64,000 nucleotides of DNA from Rhabdophis nuchalis (taxonomy: Eukaryota > Chordata > Lepidosauria > Squamata > Natricidae): NCBI GenBank assembly GCA_039707465.1, contig CM077647.1, positions 46,898,110-46,962,109 of the forward strand. The letters are read 5' to 3'. The position numbers were made by a program, and so were the translations under genes. This document shows positions 1-12,524 of the stretch, in pieces (the stretch's first letter is position 1; every line of letters begins with the position of its first letter). The notes under the pieces were generated by a model, which had not been told where the DNA came from, did no database searches, and saw only the letters and a list, made by a program, of their open reading frames with translations.

Positions 1-775
1 TGCGCTAGGGTGCAGAGTCTAATATGCCTAATATGTTATTTTCAAAAGGGATCCCAGTCCTGGAAAAACAAATTGCAATGTCTTGAAGATGCCCCATTAT
101 TATCCTGAGAAAGAAATTAACTAACCCTAACAACAAATATTTTATGTGCTGTTTATTAATTCCATTTAAAATCTTACAGATAAAAGTCAATTACATTTCA
201 TGCATTTAAAATGCAATTTTAAAGTATTCCAGAGAAAGGCTTTTTCTTTCTTCCTTTGTTTCTTTCATTCTTTTCATTTCAATGTGAAATATCCAAACTT
301 ATTTCAACATTACAATGAGACAATTTGTTTGCAGAGTGTGCAAACTTGCAGACAACGATCTTATCCATATTTAGGAATAAGACCTACTGAAGAAAGTAGG
401 GTTCCTAAGAAAACATGCATAGGATTGTGTTGTTTAGGTAACATCAGGAGTGTGTTATTAACATTCACCATATTTATCTTCAGGAAAAGCACAGGCCATT
501 GTTTGTCTGCATCATTTGGACAGTTTATTTAATATGTGGGTCTAGATGAACCCACAGTGTGAAATATAGGAGAATTCTCACTTAAACTATACCTGAACTG
601 TCAGAAAATGCAAAAAAGTACATGCTCCATTAAATGAAATGGCATTCAACATTTATCCAATCTTTTTTGTTTAATTACAGTCTTATGCCTAACTAAATTA
701 ATATTCAAGCAAAACTATATTCTGAAGTGCAATTTGCTGTACACTTCAAAGGACATTTTTTTAAAAAACCTGCAG
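1..775. other. No gene seen; AT-rich flank downstream of SP8
   Basis: This is AT-rich DNA without a coherent reading frame or recognised repeat. It may still be distal 3' UTR if the polyadenylation signals at 524-529 or 152-157 (minus strand) are used. Confidence 0.4.
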
Positions 776-2970
776 TTTATTAAGACTGCAACAATAATGA
801 TTTAATATTTTGTGACAAAAAAAGGAAATGTTTTTTTTAAAAAGAAAGCTCAAGTGTACTTTGATATATTTTCAAATATTTACTGGAAGTAATATACAAG
901 AAAAATACTATACAAAATCGTCCCCTGGACAACTGCGCCTCACACCAATACAGTGGTGGAATTATATTAAATTGTTAACTATTTTACAACGATTTCTGTT
1001 GTACAAGTCATTAGGTTTAGAACTATTTTACTAATATTTGTTTTTATCCCCTTGTGTTTTTGTTTGGTTGGCTGGGTTTTTTTTTAAAAGCAAACTATAG
1101 ACTTGCAGAAAAGCCAGGTTGGTTTCATATTTCTTACTGTCGGAAAAATTATGCTATGAATTAAAATAAATTATATTCTTGATATTTTCAAAGCATCAAA
1201 TGAGATGCTGGGTTCTGGAAATTAAGCAGAGATGTTGGTAATTTCTTTTAAGAATGGGGAAGAAACTTATCTAGATTGAAGTAATTTAGTTACATTATTT
1301 TCCTCTAACTTCTAAAAGAATAATAGGGGAGATTGGAAGTCCCTTATATTTAACTAATGAATATTAGCCAGTCAAATAACTACTTTGAGTTTTACTGATC
1401 TCACTGAGAAAGAAAATATTAGAAATGGTTTTCAACATCTCATTGAAATCAATGGAACTGACTGTAACTGGATCATAACTTTCAACAATTATAGAGTTTA
1501 TATAATTTAAGTGGTTGAACTGCACCAATTGATTACATTTTTTCGAGAAAGTATTTTGCAGTCAATTTTTACCATGAATTAAGCAATGCTTGATTACAGC
1601 AGAAAACTCTAAGTAATAGTCCAACTCAAAACTTTTAAAACTAGTTGGACATATAGAGGTATAAATAAACATAACTGATTAGAATAGGTGCAGCCCAGTT
1701 TTATTAATGTTAGCCAAAAATAAATATCTTTATGCTGAATGGAATTTATCCCTAGGAAAGCATGCAAAAGATAGTATTTTAAGGCAATTTACTATGCAAT
1801 CCTAGAGATATTCAGAAAGGATCCTCACTGTTTAACTTTGGAACTTTAATTCAGTTTGCCTTAATTCTGAGTAAATGGGATTGAAGTGTAATTTAAAAAA
1901 AAATCATCTATGAAAACAATTTTGGACTTAAGTCTATGAAACCCAGCCTCGCTAATTTCTGAGTGAAGGCTCTGGCTGTATGCCGAATTGGTTAAAACAA
2001 GGGGATTTTTCTTTATAGGTTGCTAAATCTGATTCCCCCCCCCCCCCCCAAGTCAATGGTATGTTAAGCATCCATTTACTTGAAAGTTCCTGGTCTGTTC
2101 TTGTTAGAACTTTTTTTTCAGCCGAAATAAAACGTAACCTCCAACTAAGATCAGAATCTTAGTTACTTTGAGCCGTTCGCTGAAGCACAGAATACTTAGA
2201 AGTGCTACACAGAAAAGACATCCGAAAGAAGAGCCTAGCCCAGCTTATTTTGTAATATCTACCAAGGCGGGATCCTATATGACAGAACTGAATTGCAAAT
2301 GGGGCGCTAGGCGATCACGCCTACATTCACACTCTCACTTCCACACACGCACACTTTTTAGGCTTCACCCACGTCCTCCAGAGTAATCCTATTAGTTGCA
2401 ATATTCTAGAGAAAGCGAGTGAGCGCTGCAATTTCGGAGCAAAACTGAATAGAAATTTAACGTTTGGAGCAATTCTTTGAAATAATAATAATAATATTAA
2501 TAAAAAGCATCTCACAATATTCAAAGTGCTTTCAGCGGGAGGTCTTGGGCTTTTACCCCTGTCCCATTCCCTACTCCCCCGGACAGCCGCCTCTCCTTCA
2601 GAGAGAAGCTCTGGTCCTTGCCGAGAGCCCGATCCCCGCGCCCTCCCACTGCTTGGAGCGCCCCAAACCTCTTCCCCTCCGGCGCGGGTGTCTCTGGAGC
2701 AGCTGCTCGGCAACCGAAGTCCCTTTTTCTGGGCAGGGATCTGGCTGCGAGTCCGCGTTGGCTGGAATGCGTTACTTCGACGTCCAGATCCCCTTTGGCC
2801 CAGCGGGCGGGAGGCTACTAAATGGGAGGGCTGAAACCTTGCTGGATCAGAACAAGAAGGGGAGAAGGAGAGACAGAGAACGAAGAAGGGGAGGAGAGAG
2901 GCGAGAGCCGGGAAGAGCAAAGCCAGGTCCTCCTCCCGCCTGGCCTCGGCCGGCGCGCTCAGGGCGGGTG
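776..2970 (-). other. SP8: Probable SP8 3' UTR and downstream flank
   Basis: This lies directly downstream of the SP8 stop (TGA at 2971-2973). It contains no other gene. Minus-strand AATAAA signals occur at 1700-1705, 776-781, 524-529 and 152-157. Which one is used cannot be told from sequence, so the left limit given is the second candidate. The segment at 2040-2050 is a poly-C run. The 2.3-2.95 kb part is GC-rich and belongs to the SP8 CpG-rich body. Confidence 0.35.
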
Positions 2971-5512
2971 TCACTCCAGGCCGTTCCGGTGGCCCGGCTC
3001 GGGGGTCTGGAGCAGCTCCGGCGAGTGGCAGGGCGGACTGCCGGGGGCGCTGTGCTCGCTGTCGGTGTCGCTGCCCTTCTTGCCGCTCCCCGAGCCGCCG
3101 CCACTACCGCTCCCGCCGCCGCCGCCGCCGCCGCTGTGAGTCTTGACGTGCTTGCTGAGGTGGTCGCTGCGCATGAAGCGCTTGTTGCACACCGGGCAGG
3201 CGAAGCGCTTCTCGCCCGTGTGCGTGCGCAGGTGGCGCTGCAGCTCGTCCGAGCGCGTGAAGCGCTTGCCACAGAAGAGCCAGTTGCAGACGAAAGGCCG
3301 CTCGCCCGTGTGCCAGCGCAGGTGCGCCTTGAGGTGGGACGTCTTGCCGTAGACCTTGCCGCAGCCGGGGATGTGGCAGCTGTGCAAGCCTTTGCGCCTC
3401 AGGCTGGCACCGGCCGGGCCCAACCGCTCCGCCTCCTGGCAGTTGGGACAGTCACAAGTGGCACGACCCGAGTAACGCCGGGCGGACGAGCGCGGGGAGC
3501 CGCCTAGTGGCGCGGAGGGTCCGGCACCCAGCATGGAGGCCCCGGCTCCGGACGTCAGGGGTGAGGGGGCCGCGTCCGGGTAGGAGCCCGGCAGAACCGG
3601 CTTAAATCCGTCCATGAGATGCTGCCCGGCGGGGTTGAGGAGGTGCGAGGAGGCGGCGCTGCTGCTGAAGGCCGAGTGGCCAGCCAGGCCAGAGTAATCC
3701 GAGTTGTAGGCGCCCAGTGGCGAGTGAAGGGAACCCGCCTGGAGACCGCTGGCCGCGGCAGCGGCCGGGTGGACGCCGTTGGGGTTCTGCACGTCCAGCC
3801 AGCCGGCGCCCACGTCCCACCAGCTGGAGGCGCCCGCGTCGCTCGGGTGCGAGGGCTTGAACCAGGATTCGTAGGGGTGCGCCATGCCTACGCGCGGGTA
3901 GATGCCCTGCAGGCCCTCCACCGAGGTGTGCACCTTGGAGATGAAGACCGGCTGATGAGCGGTTGCTGTGTCTGGAGCTGCACCCCCGCCGCCGCCGCCA
4001 CCACCTCCCGACGGCCCGGGCGCCTGGAATACCGAGTAGTCGTTGGCGAAGGGCGAGCCGGCCGCCGCGCCGCTCGACGTGAGTGAGAAGGCGCTGGATC
4101 CAGGCGAGCCGGCGCAGCTGAAGGAGTCCGACACCAGGGCAGCCGCTGCCGCCGCCGCTGCTGCCGCCGCCGCGGCGTGAGCTGAAGAACCGTTACGGGT
4201 CGATGCCGAGACTCCGACGCCACTCAGAGTGGAGCCCACCACGTTGCAGCTTCCCGAAGATGAACGTTTCCACGGATGGAAGCCTTTGCCGAAGGATGAG
4301 GTACTGTCGGACAGGACCGACGGCGAGGGGCTGGGGCTGCCGATCTTGTTGCAGGTAGCAGCGAGCATGGCCAGTGGAGTGGAGCCCAGACGCGGTTCTT
4401 CCTGCAGAAAACGGGGAGAGAAGTCCGGGACAGCGCCCGTCATCTTCCGCTGGCAAAAATGCCCGCGGCAACCCGCCCCAGAGCAGGATCCACGCCCGGT
4501 AGCCTCGCCTGCGGACGGGGAAATGGGGACTAAGGCGAGGAACCTTTACCCCTCCTCTTGATTCCGTGAGAAGAAATGACACCCCCTCCCCCGATCTCTT
4601 CTCACAAGCCCCGGAAAAGCGTCCTTTAGGAAAGCCCACTGATTTCTTTGGTTGAGATTGGCTCGCAGCCCGGAGTCCGGCCAAAGTGCTCGAGAACAAT
4701 CTCAGTCCCATCCAGAAACCCAGACTCGGAAGGAAAATCTGAAAACTGAAAAACTCCGGTACCGACTAATCCCAAATTCACATGCTGGGTTATCACAGCA
4801 TATGCTCCCTTCTCTCTCTTCCCGAAGCTACCAAGAATATTTGGTGCATTTAATCCGCAGCCATTCTTATCTAGCAATTAAAACTGACTGTAGTCGCAGA
4901 TTAAAGTTGTTTTTTTAAAAACGTTTCTTTAGTCTCATTGTTTTTCCCCCTCCCCCCAAACTTTTATATTCATACCTCAAGGAAACAGAGACTATCAACA
5001 TACCTGCAGGAAATGTCGGGCTCAAAGAAATGTTAAAAAGGAGGGGGGGGATCAACAACAGCAACAAGCTGCTGCAATTTTTTTTTAAAGATCTCACAGG
5101 GAGAGAAAAAGATCAAGCGAGGCAGCTGTTTTTCCCCGTCCGCGTCGACAACAGAGAGGCCAGTTCTCCGGGGATACAGGAATAGCTCAGCCCAAGCTCT
5201 GGAGGTTGTTAAGGGCTAATGCCCTTAAAACCTTTTCCTGCTCGCTGTCAAGGGGTTTGAAAAAAAGTGGGGCCCCCTCTTCCCCCTCCCCTTTCCCCTC
5301 TCCTCTTTCTTTTCTCCTAAACTCGTTTGGAGTCAAGAGAAAAAAAGCAAAAACGAAACCTTCAATAGCCCCCGGTCAAGAGAGGGGCTGCTCTAACCCT
5401 GCTCCGCTATCGCCAATAAAAAGGACCCAATTAAAACAGCAAAGCTGGGGGGGGGGGCAGTAGAGGAAAAAAAACACACCCTCGGACTCACCCCTAGAAG
5501 TGAAGTTGCCAT
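2971..5512 (-). CDS. SP8: Transcription factor Sp8, two coding exons (5492-5512 and 2971-4401)
   Basis: This codes a nuclear C2H2 zinc-finger activator of the SP/buttonhead family, which binds GC/GT boxes and acts in limb-bud ridge, forebrain and tail-bud patterning (family knowledge). The joined product is 483 residues, near the usual length of about 500. Visible parts are N-terminus MATSLLG, the Sp motif around residues 14-28 ([15 protein letters not shown]), HPWKR near 49-53, a run of about 13 Ala near 83-95, a Gly run, a Ser/Ala-rich activation region, the buttonhead box CDCPNC at 323-328, and three zinc fingers at about 347-371, 377-401 and 407-429 with TGERP and TGEKR linkers. The C-terminus is HRNGLE. 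SP8 is chosen over SP9 because of [19 protein letters not shown] and the [10 protein letters not shown] tail. The true start is the ATG at 5510-5512 (G at -3 and +4). The unspliced frame from 4443 would add 14 intronic residues instead. Met19 is a possible internal start. No frame damage is seen. Confidence 0.97.
4402..5491 (-). other. SP8: SP8 intron, GT-AG, phase 0
   Basis: On the minus strand the donor reads CTAGGG|GTGAGT (the intron's first base is 5491). The acceptor reads TTTTCTGCAG|GAAGAA (the AG is at 4402-4403), preceded by a pyrimidine-rich stretch. Splicing joins GGG to GAA in phase 0 and restores the family-typical MATSLLGEEPRLGS. The last 42 bases of the intron (4402-4443) happen to be open in frame with an ATG, so an unspliced reading gives a false 490-residue protein beginning [10 protein letters not shown]. 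Confidence 0.93.
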
Positions 5513-5540
5513 CCCACAAAGTGCCCTCCTCTCAGAGGAT

Positions 5541-5550
5541 CTTTTTTATA
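5541..5550 (-). promoter_or_regulatory. SP8: TATA-like box upstream of SP8 ATG
   Basis: The minus strand reads TATAAAAAAG about 30 bases upstream of the SP8 start codon at 5512. If used, transcription would begin only a few bases before the ATG, giving an almost leaderless mRNA. A longer 5' leader starting farther up is equally possible, so its function is uncertain. Confidence 0.35.
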
Positions 5551-5559
5551 TTGATAAAT

Positions 5560-5900
5560 CAGAGGCAGTGTTTTTTTTAGAGGTGTGCAATACAATGATC
5601 AGTTCCGCCCATTCCACCACAATTGTAGCTCCCTCTCTCGCTTTGAAGTGCCGCTGAGCCCGCGCCAGCCAATCTGCGGCGCCGTCGGCCGCTCCTCTGC
5701 GTTGCCGCGTGAGGTCATCAGCGCTGCCGCCGCCGCCCGCTCCTTCCAGGGCTGCTGCACAGCGCACCGAGAGCGGGCTGGCGAAAAGCAGGCATGCGGG
5801 GCGAGCGCAAAGGCAGCCGCGGCGTTCTTCGAAGCGCCCTTGCCTGTCCGCTTGTTCTCTCCGTTTTTTTTTTTTTTTACATTCTCCCGTTTCCCGCAAG
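5560..5900 (-). promoter_or_regulatory. SP8: GC-rich proximal promoter region of SP8
   Basis: This is a CpG-containing block immediately upstream of the first coding exon. It includes a CCAAT motif (plus orientation, near 5667-5671) and GC-rich stretches at 5640-5830, followed by a poly-T run near 5863. It is interpreted as core promoter or 5' UTR by position only. Confidence 0.45.
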
Positions 5901-8260
5901 GATGCTCAGATATTCAGCCCTGTAGACGGAAAGAAAAAAACGCATTGTATTCCCTCCTTATAAGACTACGCTTACATGTGACAGCCCGCTGTAGTTTCAA
6001 CGCCTGACTCTTTTAGTCTGCGGTCTCTTCCGCCTTCCCCCACATCCCAATTCCCCGGAGCAACTGTTTCGATGATTGGGAAAACTCCGCTTTTCTGACA
6101 AGGGGAATCTGCCCTTCCCCTACCCGACCACCCACTCACCCAGCCTTTTTGTAAAGCCAAGGAGTCTAGTTGAATTACCCCCGATCAGGCCACTGTCAGT
6201 GGACCTTCCTTCCTTCCTTCCTTCCTTCCTTCCTTCCTTCCTTCCTTCCCTCCCTCCCTCCCTCCCTTTTTTTTCTTCCCTGAAAAAGATGAAGCTGTAT
6301 ATATGGATTACATATAGATATTTTAGACCCCAATTTCCTGGTGCATTCCTGATTATTTCAACCAGATTTTAATCACTCAGAGAGGCACTGTTGCTTTGTT
6401 TTGGACAATAAAAGTTTTGAATTGGGATTTCACACTATGTATTCCAGATTTTATTTCTTCTTTTTCTTTTTTTCTTCAAATCGGAATAGCTCCGTTTTTA
6501 GTGAAGCGAAATCTCTTGACCTAGGTGTTAAATGCAAGGATTTTAGACTTCCACCAAAGCTCCGCTATTTATCATCATGGCCATCAACACAACCACCACC
6601 ATTAAAGTGCAACCTTTTTAATTTAAGCAGAAGAGGGCCTTTCGTTAGGAGAATGTACCTTGACATTTTGTTCCCCATATTATTTTCAGATGAGAAAGGC
6701 TCGGTGTTATTATGGTTAACATTAATGTAGAGAGCGCTACAGTCCCTTGCTTGCAATATGTTTGCAGCTGGAGTTTTTCCTCTACTCCAAACTTTTAGGA
6801 CAAACTGCATATATATATATATAAAGGTGGGGTATCCCGGGGCTGGGATACCTCACTTCTATAGCCAATTCTGGGCTCCCCCTTTCCCCCCCTTTTCTGT
6901 GGAGGTGGGGGAGGCTTTTAATGCTTTGTGGCTATTGACTGCACATCATAGCTATTGATTACGGGGTAAGAGGCATGATCATACTTGGAAGTAAGGAGCG
7001 AAGTAAATTAATGAACTGCTGTCTTTCTCTGAAGGCTGACGGTTAACCATGAATGCGGCGCTTCTCTCGTTGAGCTGCTCTGAGTGACTTGAGCCTGTTG
7101 AGAAGGCGGGACAGGCCAGCCCAGGAGGAGGAACGGGTGGAGGGAGGGAGGGAGCGGCGTTTAACAAATAAAAAGAATTAACTCCGTGCCTTTGGTCTCC
7201 TTCTGTAATGATATTCATTTTAAAGACCTAATGCACACTTGTTTAAATTTAGGATTTAAATTGAATCAATACTATCCCTTGATCCTCCCCCCCACCAAAC
7301 ACCCACAGAAAGGGGGTGGGGTGGGAACGTGGGTAAAAAAAGAGTGAGAGAGAGAGTTTTATGGGAGAGTCCGGATGGAGGAATAACTGTTGGGGCTCGG
7401 GATCTGTTGACTTTGTCCGCTGCATCAGAAGGGCACCAAAGAAGAAGACCTGCAGATTTGGGAGGGGATCGGGAGTCAAAGGGGTCAGTGTCTCTCTCCA
7501 AGCCAAGGAAAGACAGCTTGGTGCTGCCTGTTCTAAAGAGATTATTAATTAGATCAAATTCGTTAGGGGAAGAGAAAACGATTTACTCTTTCTTCTTCTC
7601 AGTTATGCATTTCTAAATCTCTCCAGTTATTATATGGTTTGAGAGGACTTCAAAAATGCTTATTTCCATCGATCACTTCTAGTTTCTTTTCTTTCAATTT
7701 CACTGCTCAAAAGCAGCCCCCACCCAATTTAGCAATGGTCACAACTTAGAAAATATCTCCGCGGAAGAATTGCACTCTCTGCGCGTAGCCAGAGAGTAAA
7801 CAAGGGAAAGAAAGAGAAACAAAGAGCCTCGGTGTACTGCGTTGCTTGCGGTGTCTCCGAACGGAGCGAGAGGGAAAGAATGCAACTTGGTGTGCCGAGT
7901 GTGTGCGTGCTATGCTCCTTCCTTCTGGGCTGAAAATACCAGATTAATCTAAAACCTGTGGTTATCCTGGCTGGGCACAGTCCGCAGGCAGCCTCAGATC
8001 TTGGGGGGGAGGGGTGTGGAGGTTGGGGAGAGAGGAATTTGTGGGGATTGGAACCTCAAGGGCCAGAAAAAGCTTTCTTCTCCAAATTCATGGAGGTAAT
8101 AAACGCGCACCAATTCCCTTCACTGTTTGGCAGAGAGAGGTCCGCACATTTTCTTGTAAACCTGTAGCATCCGCTGCTTTGGCGAAAGTGGCGAGCATTA
8201 GCATTCCGTCTGCATCTGCACATAAATTTCATTTGAATTTCAAATTTAATAAACCGGGAG
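5900..8260. other. SP8 upstream DNA, no gene seen
   Basis: This is mixed-composition, largely unique-looking DNA upstream of SP8. It holds a TTCC microsatellite (6204-6267) and short homopolymers. The reading frames are short and incoherent. No transposon was recognised. Confidence 0.5.
6204..6267. repeat. (TTCC)n then (TCCC)n microsatellite
   Basis: About ten TTCC units grade into TCCC units on the plus strand. This is a simple repeat about 0.7 kb upstream of the SP8 start. Confidence 0.95.
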
Positions 8261-8261
8261 G

Positions 8262-8500
8262 TTTTTAATCATCCCTAGTTTTATTTGTTTGATATTAACA
8301 TGCTTATTGACCGGGTCTGTTGACCAGTTTGATCATTACAGGACAGCGAAAAGTTAATTAAAACGACCACAGCTCCTTAATCATATCATCTGTCTCATCC
8401 ATGTCGCTCCCTTTATTACAGTCTATGATGGATAGTCTCCCAGATTAATTTCTCTGTTTCTTCGATTTGGACAACAGCTTTGGGGACCTAATTTACATAC
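8262..8500. promoter_or_regulatory. Candidate conserved enhancer upstream of SP8
   Basis: This is a complex, non-repetitive block with several homeodomain-type cores (TTAATTAAAA, CTTAATCAT, GATTAATTTC), a GATCATTA site and an ACCACA RUNX-like site. It sits about 2.8-3.0 kb upstream of SP8 in a transposon-poor zone. This is inference from composition and position; conservation could not be checked. Confidence 0.35.
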
Positions 8501-8585
8501 CGGGAACAACTTGCACAAGTCTGCCCAGCGAAGACCCTAGTGGCTGGGGGAGCCATTAGGAATCTCATCCGCCCGATGAGACGAA

Positions 8586-8610
8586 CGTGTGTGTGTGTGT
8601 GCGCGCGCGG
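8586..8610. repeat. (GT)n-(GC)n microsatellite
   Basis: Alternating GT units are followed by GC units, a potential Z-DNA-forming tract about 3.1 kb upstream of SP8. Confidence 0.9.
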
Positions 8611-8611
8611 T

Positions 8612-11600
8612 GAGGGGGGGGGAGAATTGGGAGGAAACAGGAGTCCCAGCTGAGCACACACTCCCCCCCCCATACATACACACCCGGTCCCGGGGGTGCC
8701 AGGAAACAAACTAGCTCTTCGCGCAAGGCCTGAAGGAAGGACACGGCAGCTTTGCCGACCTTTCGATTTGTCCAAGCGAGACGAAGCGGCTCTATTGGCC
8801 GATTCTCAGGAGCCGAATCCCGATACTAGAGGAGCCAGCGCCTCTTCTGCAACTTGAGGAAGGGGAAGAATTGGTCCTGTTCCAAGGCATTCCCCCTGGG
8901 AATAAGCGATACTTCATTCAGGAAGACTTGCGTGCACGGGTCTCCCATGTGCATAATTTGTCAATACATCCAACAACCACCATCCCTCCGGCTATTGATT
9001 AGTTTGCGGAGCAAACCAAACGTGGGTTTTATTTGTTGGAACATGTACTTATGCCTTTTATTGGATTTAGAGACTGCCCAATTCCCAGTTTGACATTAAA
9101 AAAACTTAAAAAGTAGGAAAAACTCATGGCCCACCAGGAAAAAAAAAGACCTCAGAGACTCGACGACCATCCTAACCTCAGGCCTAGAAGCAAAGCTTTT
9201 GGAGCAACCTTACAGATCTTCGGGAGATGCTTTCCAGAAGGAAAGCACGGAGAAAGTGCACTTCCTAGTTGACATTGTTTTATTGAAGTGACGGGGGACA
9301 CACTCACTCCGCCAATCTTACTGAGCGGGCAGAAACTATTGCAGATAGGCGGTCGCCTCAGATAACCAGGCCCAGACAGCCGGATCCGATGTGGACAGAG
9401 GCGTTTCAGTGTTGCAGGGACGGAAGTCCGAAGTAAGAAAATTCCAGCCCTTCTGTCTGGGATTTAGGAGAATACAGTCGAGTTGAATCTCGGGAGCACG
9501 TCAAAGCTATGGGAAAGGTCTGCAATTGCCTTCTGGAGTCTCTTTCAACTCAACAGTGCTCTGGATCTTCTCCTGTCCAAGCACTAACCAGGCCTTAGGA
9601 AAAGTTTTATTGATAGCATGATCAACATCCCACCTCAAGAAATAAAGATACGATTCCGTCCGAAGGCAGCGGCACAGGGTATTCAAAAGCATGAAAGTGT
9701 GAGAAGATAACTGAGTCTGAATCTCTAGCCAAAGTTGTCACTATACATCTGAAGGCTCAGAATGTGCCCTCTTTTTAAAAAAAAGAAATAACACTATCTT
9801 CTTTTCACTCCTAGCCTTAATAACCTTTTGCTTCTGCCTGCTTTTTAAAATTATTATTTCACCTGGGGATTGTCTAAAGAAAAATGCCAAAGAAATCCAC
9901 AGGAAGGCTGAACAAAAACTTATATTTGTAAAGGCAATTTTTGTCAGTGTTATTTTTTTCTTGCCATTGCTAAATAAAAATGTGCCAGTATCCAAATAAA
10001 TTTAAGCCCCTTGATTTCAACTACCCCCTTGCTTAAACTATTCCCTACAGAAGCAATGGGAGCCTGATGTAGCCTGCAGGAAGGAAAGTGCTTAACGTTT
10101 CGGGAATCAAAAAGCCTTTGTCCCATTATTATCTCGGCTGCCCGTTTTCATTGTTTCTTTGGCTGGTCTTTCAGTATTCAATTAGCTAACTTGGTTAAAC
10201 AGCTAAGGTGCTTTAAGCAGGACTTTCTTAAGGGGGGGGGAAGTGCGGGTACTCCGACACACGCGTCCATACGCGCACCTATATTACCGTGGGAGGGAAA
10301 AATGAATGCGTTTCCTTCCTGCAGGTGAATCGGAGTCCTTTCTTCCACTACCATCGACTGCCTTGCCCATGTGTGGGACCTTTTCATTACAATCTTAAAC
10401 TTTTCCCAGGGGATCCCCTTTCCCCCCCACAGTCCTGCGCATGGTTCGCCGGAGGGGCGTGGCTGAGACCAGAGGGTCGCTCGAGGAGGAGTCGATGACC
10501 TCGGAATATCTGATTATCCTTTTTCTTTCTTTCCCCCCTGCAATGGCTTTCTCCGGATGACGCTTTGGGGAGCAGCCACAGCCTGGGTTGATTTCCTCTT
10601 ATCTGGGGAAAACGTGTCGGCGGTGGCTGTCCCAAACCGGTTTCCCTCGCTTCTTTTCAGACCCACCACTCCCACATGCCGCCGAGGAACCGGTCCTGAG
10701 GAAACGTGGGAAGAGATGCTGTCGCTTCCTCCGTCCCAGAAAACCTTTCTCTACGCGACAGGCATTGGAATATGATCCCTCTTCGGCGGCGGCGGCGATG
10801 GAGGGAAGAGGGAAGAAGCGATGAAACCCGCCACACATTTGGGAGCCTTAAGTAGCAACAAGTGAGAGAAACAAGTTTGGGAACGCTATCCTGACCCACT
10901 TTCGCCGTCGCCTATCATTTCGTTTAGGCCCTCAGGGCGGAGAAAGACGAGGAGAAAGGGCTGTCTCAGAAAACCACAAGCGTTCCTTAAGCCCCCACCC
11001 GAAAAAAGTCTGGTTTCTCCTCCCCCCATTTCTTTTATACTTCCGTTTCTCGCCAGAGAGTTTAAAAGCTACAAAATCCGTCTCCTCAGCAATATTGATT
11101 CCCCCCCCCCCGTCGCACCTCTCCCCCCCCCCTCTTCCTGGAGGTCAGGCTCCCAGATTACAGCACATCTCCTCCAGACGGTTGACAGTTGCAATCGTGC
11201 TTACTTGAAGATGAATGTTACTTTGGGAATAGCATTTAATTACCAATAATTTAAAAGAGTCTCGTAGTTGAACGGTGGCGCGCTGGAGCAGTTGCTGGGT
11301 TGTTTAAACGCCCGTGTATTGGAGAATATTTTCACAAGCATCGAAACACCGGGCAGAGCGGGACTAAAATATATAACAAAATAGGGGGAGGGAGTGCAAA
11401 CATTTTCCCACCAGCTGGCGCCTAATGGTGCGCAGCAAATACAATATTAGCCACTCGGCGCCGCGCACTCTACCGGAGTCCTGTGGAGATCAATGAGATG
11501 CTCTGCCACCTAAATAAGCCCAAGTTCACAGCCTTCTTGCAAGATAGGCAGTTGGCCCGAGGGCACGGCTTTTCTTGTAGCAGCTGAGCTTTTTGATCCG

Positions 11601-12520
11601 GATCTGGCCTGCGGTGTGCAATTCAGTTCCTCTAACCTCAGACGGCACAGGTCTCCATTTAAATCATAGCACTCGGAGGTTGTCAAATAGCTCTGAACTA
11701 TGACCCGGGGCAAATGAAATATTATCCGAGGCGTGGAAAAGGGGCAACCAAACCCTTTCTTACAGGGCTCAGAAGTGGCGGGCTCCATACATATTTTTTG
11801 TCCCAGTGCTAGGAAGCTCAAAGAGAGATGCTCTTTTGAATGCATTCACTATACAGAGATGAGCGACAATATAAAATACCTACATATTCAACCAACTCTC
11901 TTTCCAAAAGTTGTAGGACTGACCCTTTGTCCTAATACAATACTCACCTACACCCCCCCTTGCATTGGAACTCACTTTTTCCCTTTCGCCCACCTGAAGC
12001 AATGTGTGAATCGTGACTCTGCATGTACACTTGAGTGGGGGAAGTGTCGGTCGGTTATTCCCGTAGCCTAGCCTGCTAAGGAGCGGAGGTGGGGGTGAGC
12101 ACGCCGAACAGATGTCCTCGTTTAAGCCATTCTTTTCCCACATGCTCCGTAGAGATTGCCATCGCTTAGGAAGCTCGCTTCAAACCTGGCCCATTATTGG
12201 CAAGTTATTCTGGACCACTGAGCACGAACAAAATGGGCTTCAGATCGCGTGCTTTAGAATAATTCGAGGCCAGGAAAAAGCTAAACTAAGAAAAAAAAAA
12301 GTCCATTAAAAGAGAGGGAGAGCAAGAGCAAGCTGGATGGCACCAGGGAAACTTATTGAAAAGATCTCCCCTCCGCCATAACCATCATCCCCATCCTACC
12401 GCCCCTTTACAGATATATTATAATTTACAGGGCCATCTAATAATCCAAAGGGCCATTGTAAAATAGGAAAAAATAAAGGGAAAGCAGGGGGAGGGGAAAC
12501 CAGGAAAAAAAAGAGGAAGC
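8612..12520. other. SP8 upstream DNA, no gene seen
   Basis: This has GC-moderate unique-looking sequence with poly-C runs at about 11,101-11,110 and 11,124-11,133. No coherent coding frame, splice-linked exon set or transposon was recognised. Parts such as 11,160-11,500 could be regulatory, but nothing specific supports that. Confidence 0.45.
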
Positions 12521-12524
12521 CCCT

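Noticed and set aside
2464..3507. Plus-strand open frame of 347 codons
   Set aside because: It lies antisense to the SP8 zinc-finger exon; its Ala/Val/Arg-rich composition is a shadow of the GC-rich gene.
2971..4443. Single-exon 490-residue SP8 starting at 4443
   Set aside because: The first 14 residues are intronic. A clear GT-AG splice to MATSLLG at 5492-5512 gives the conserved N-terminus.
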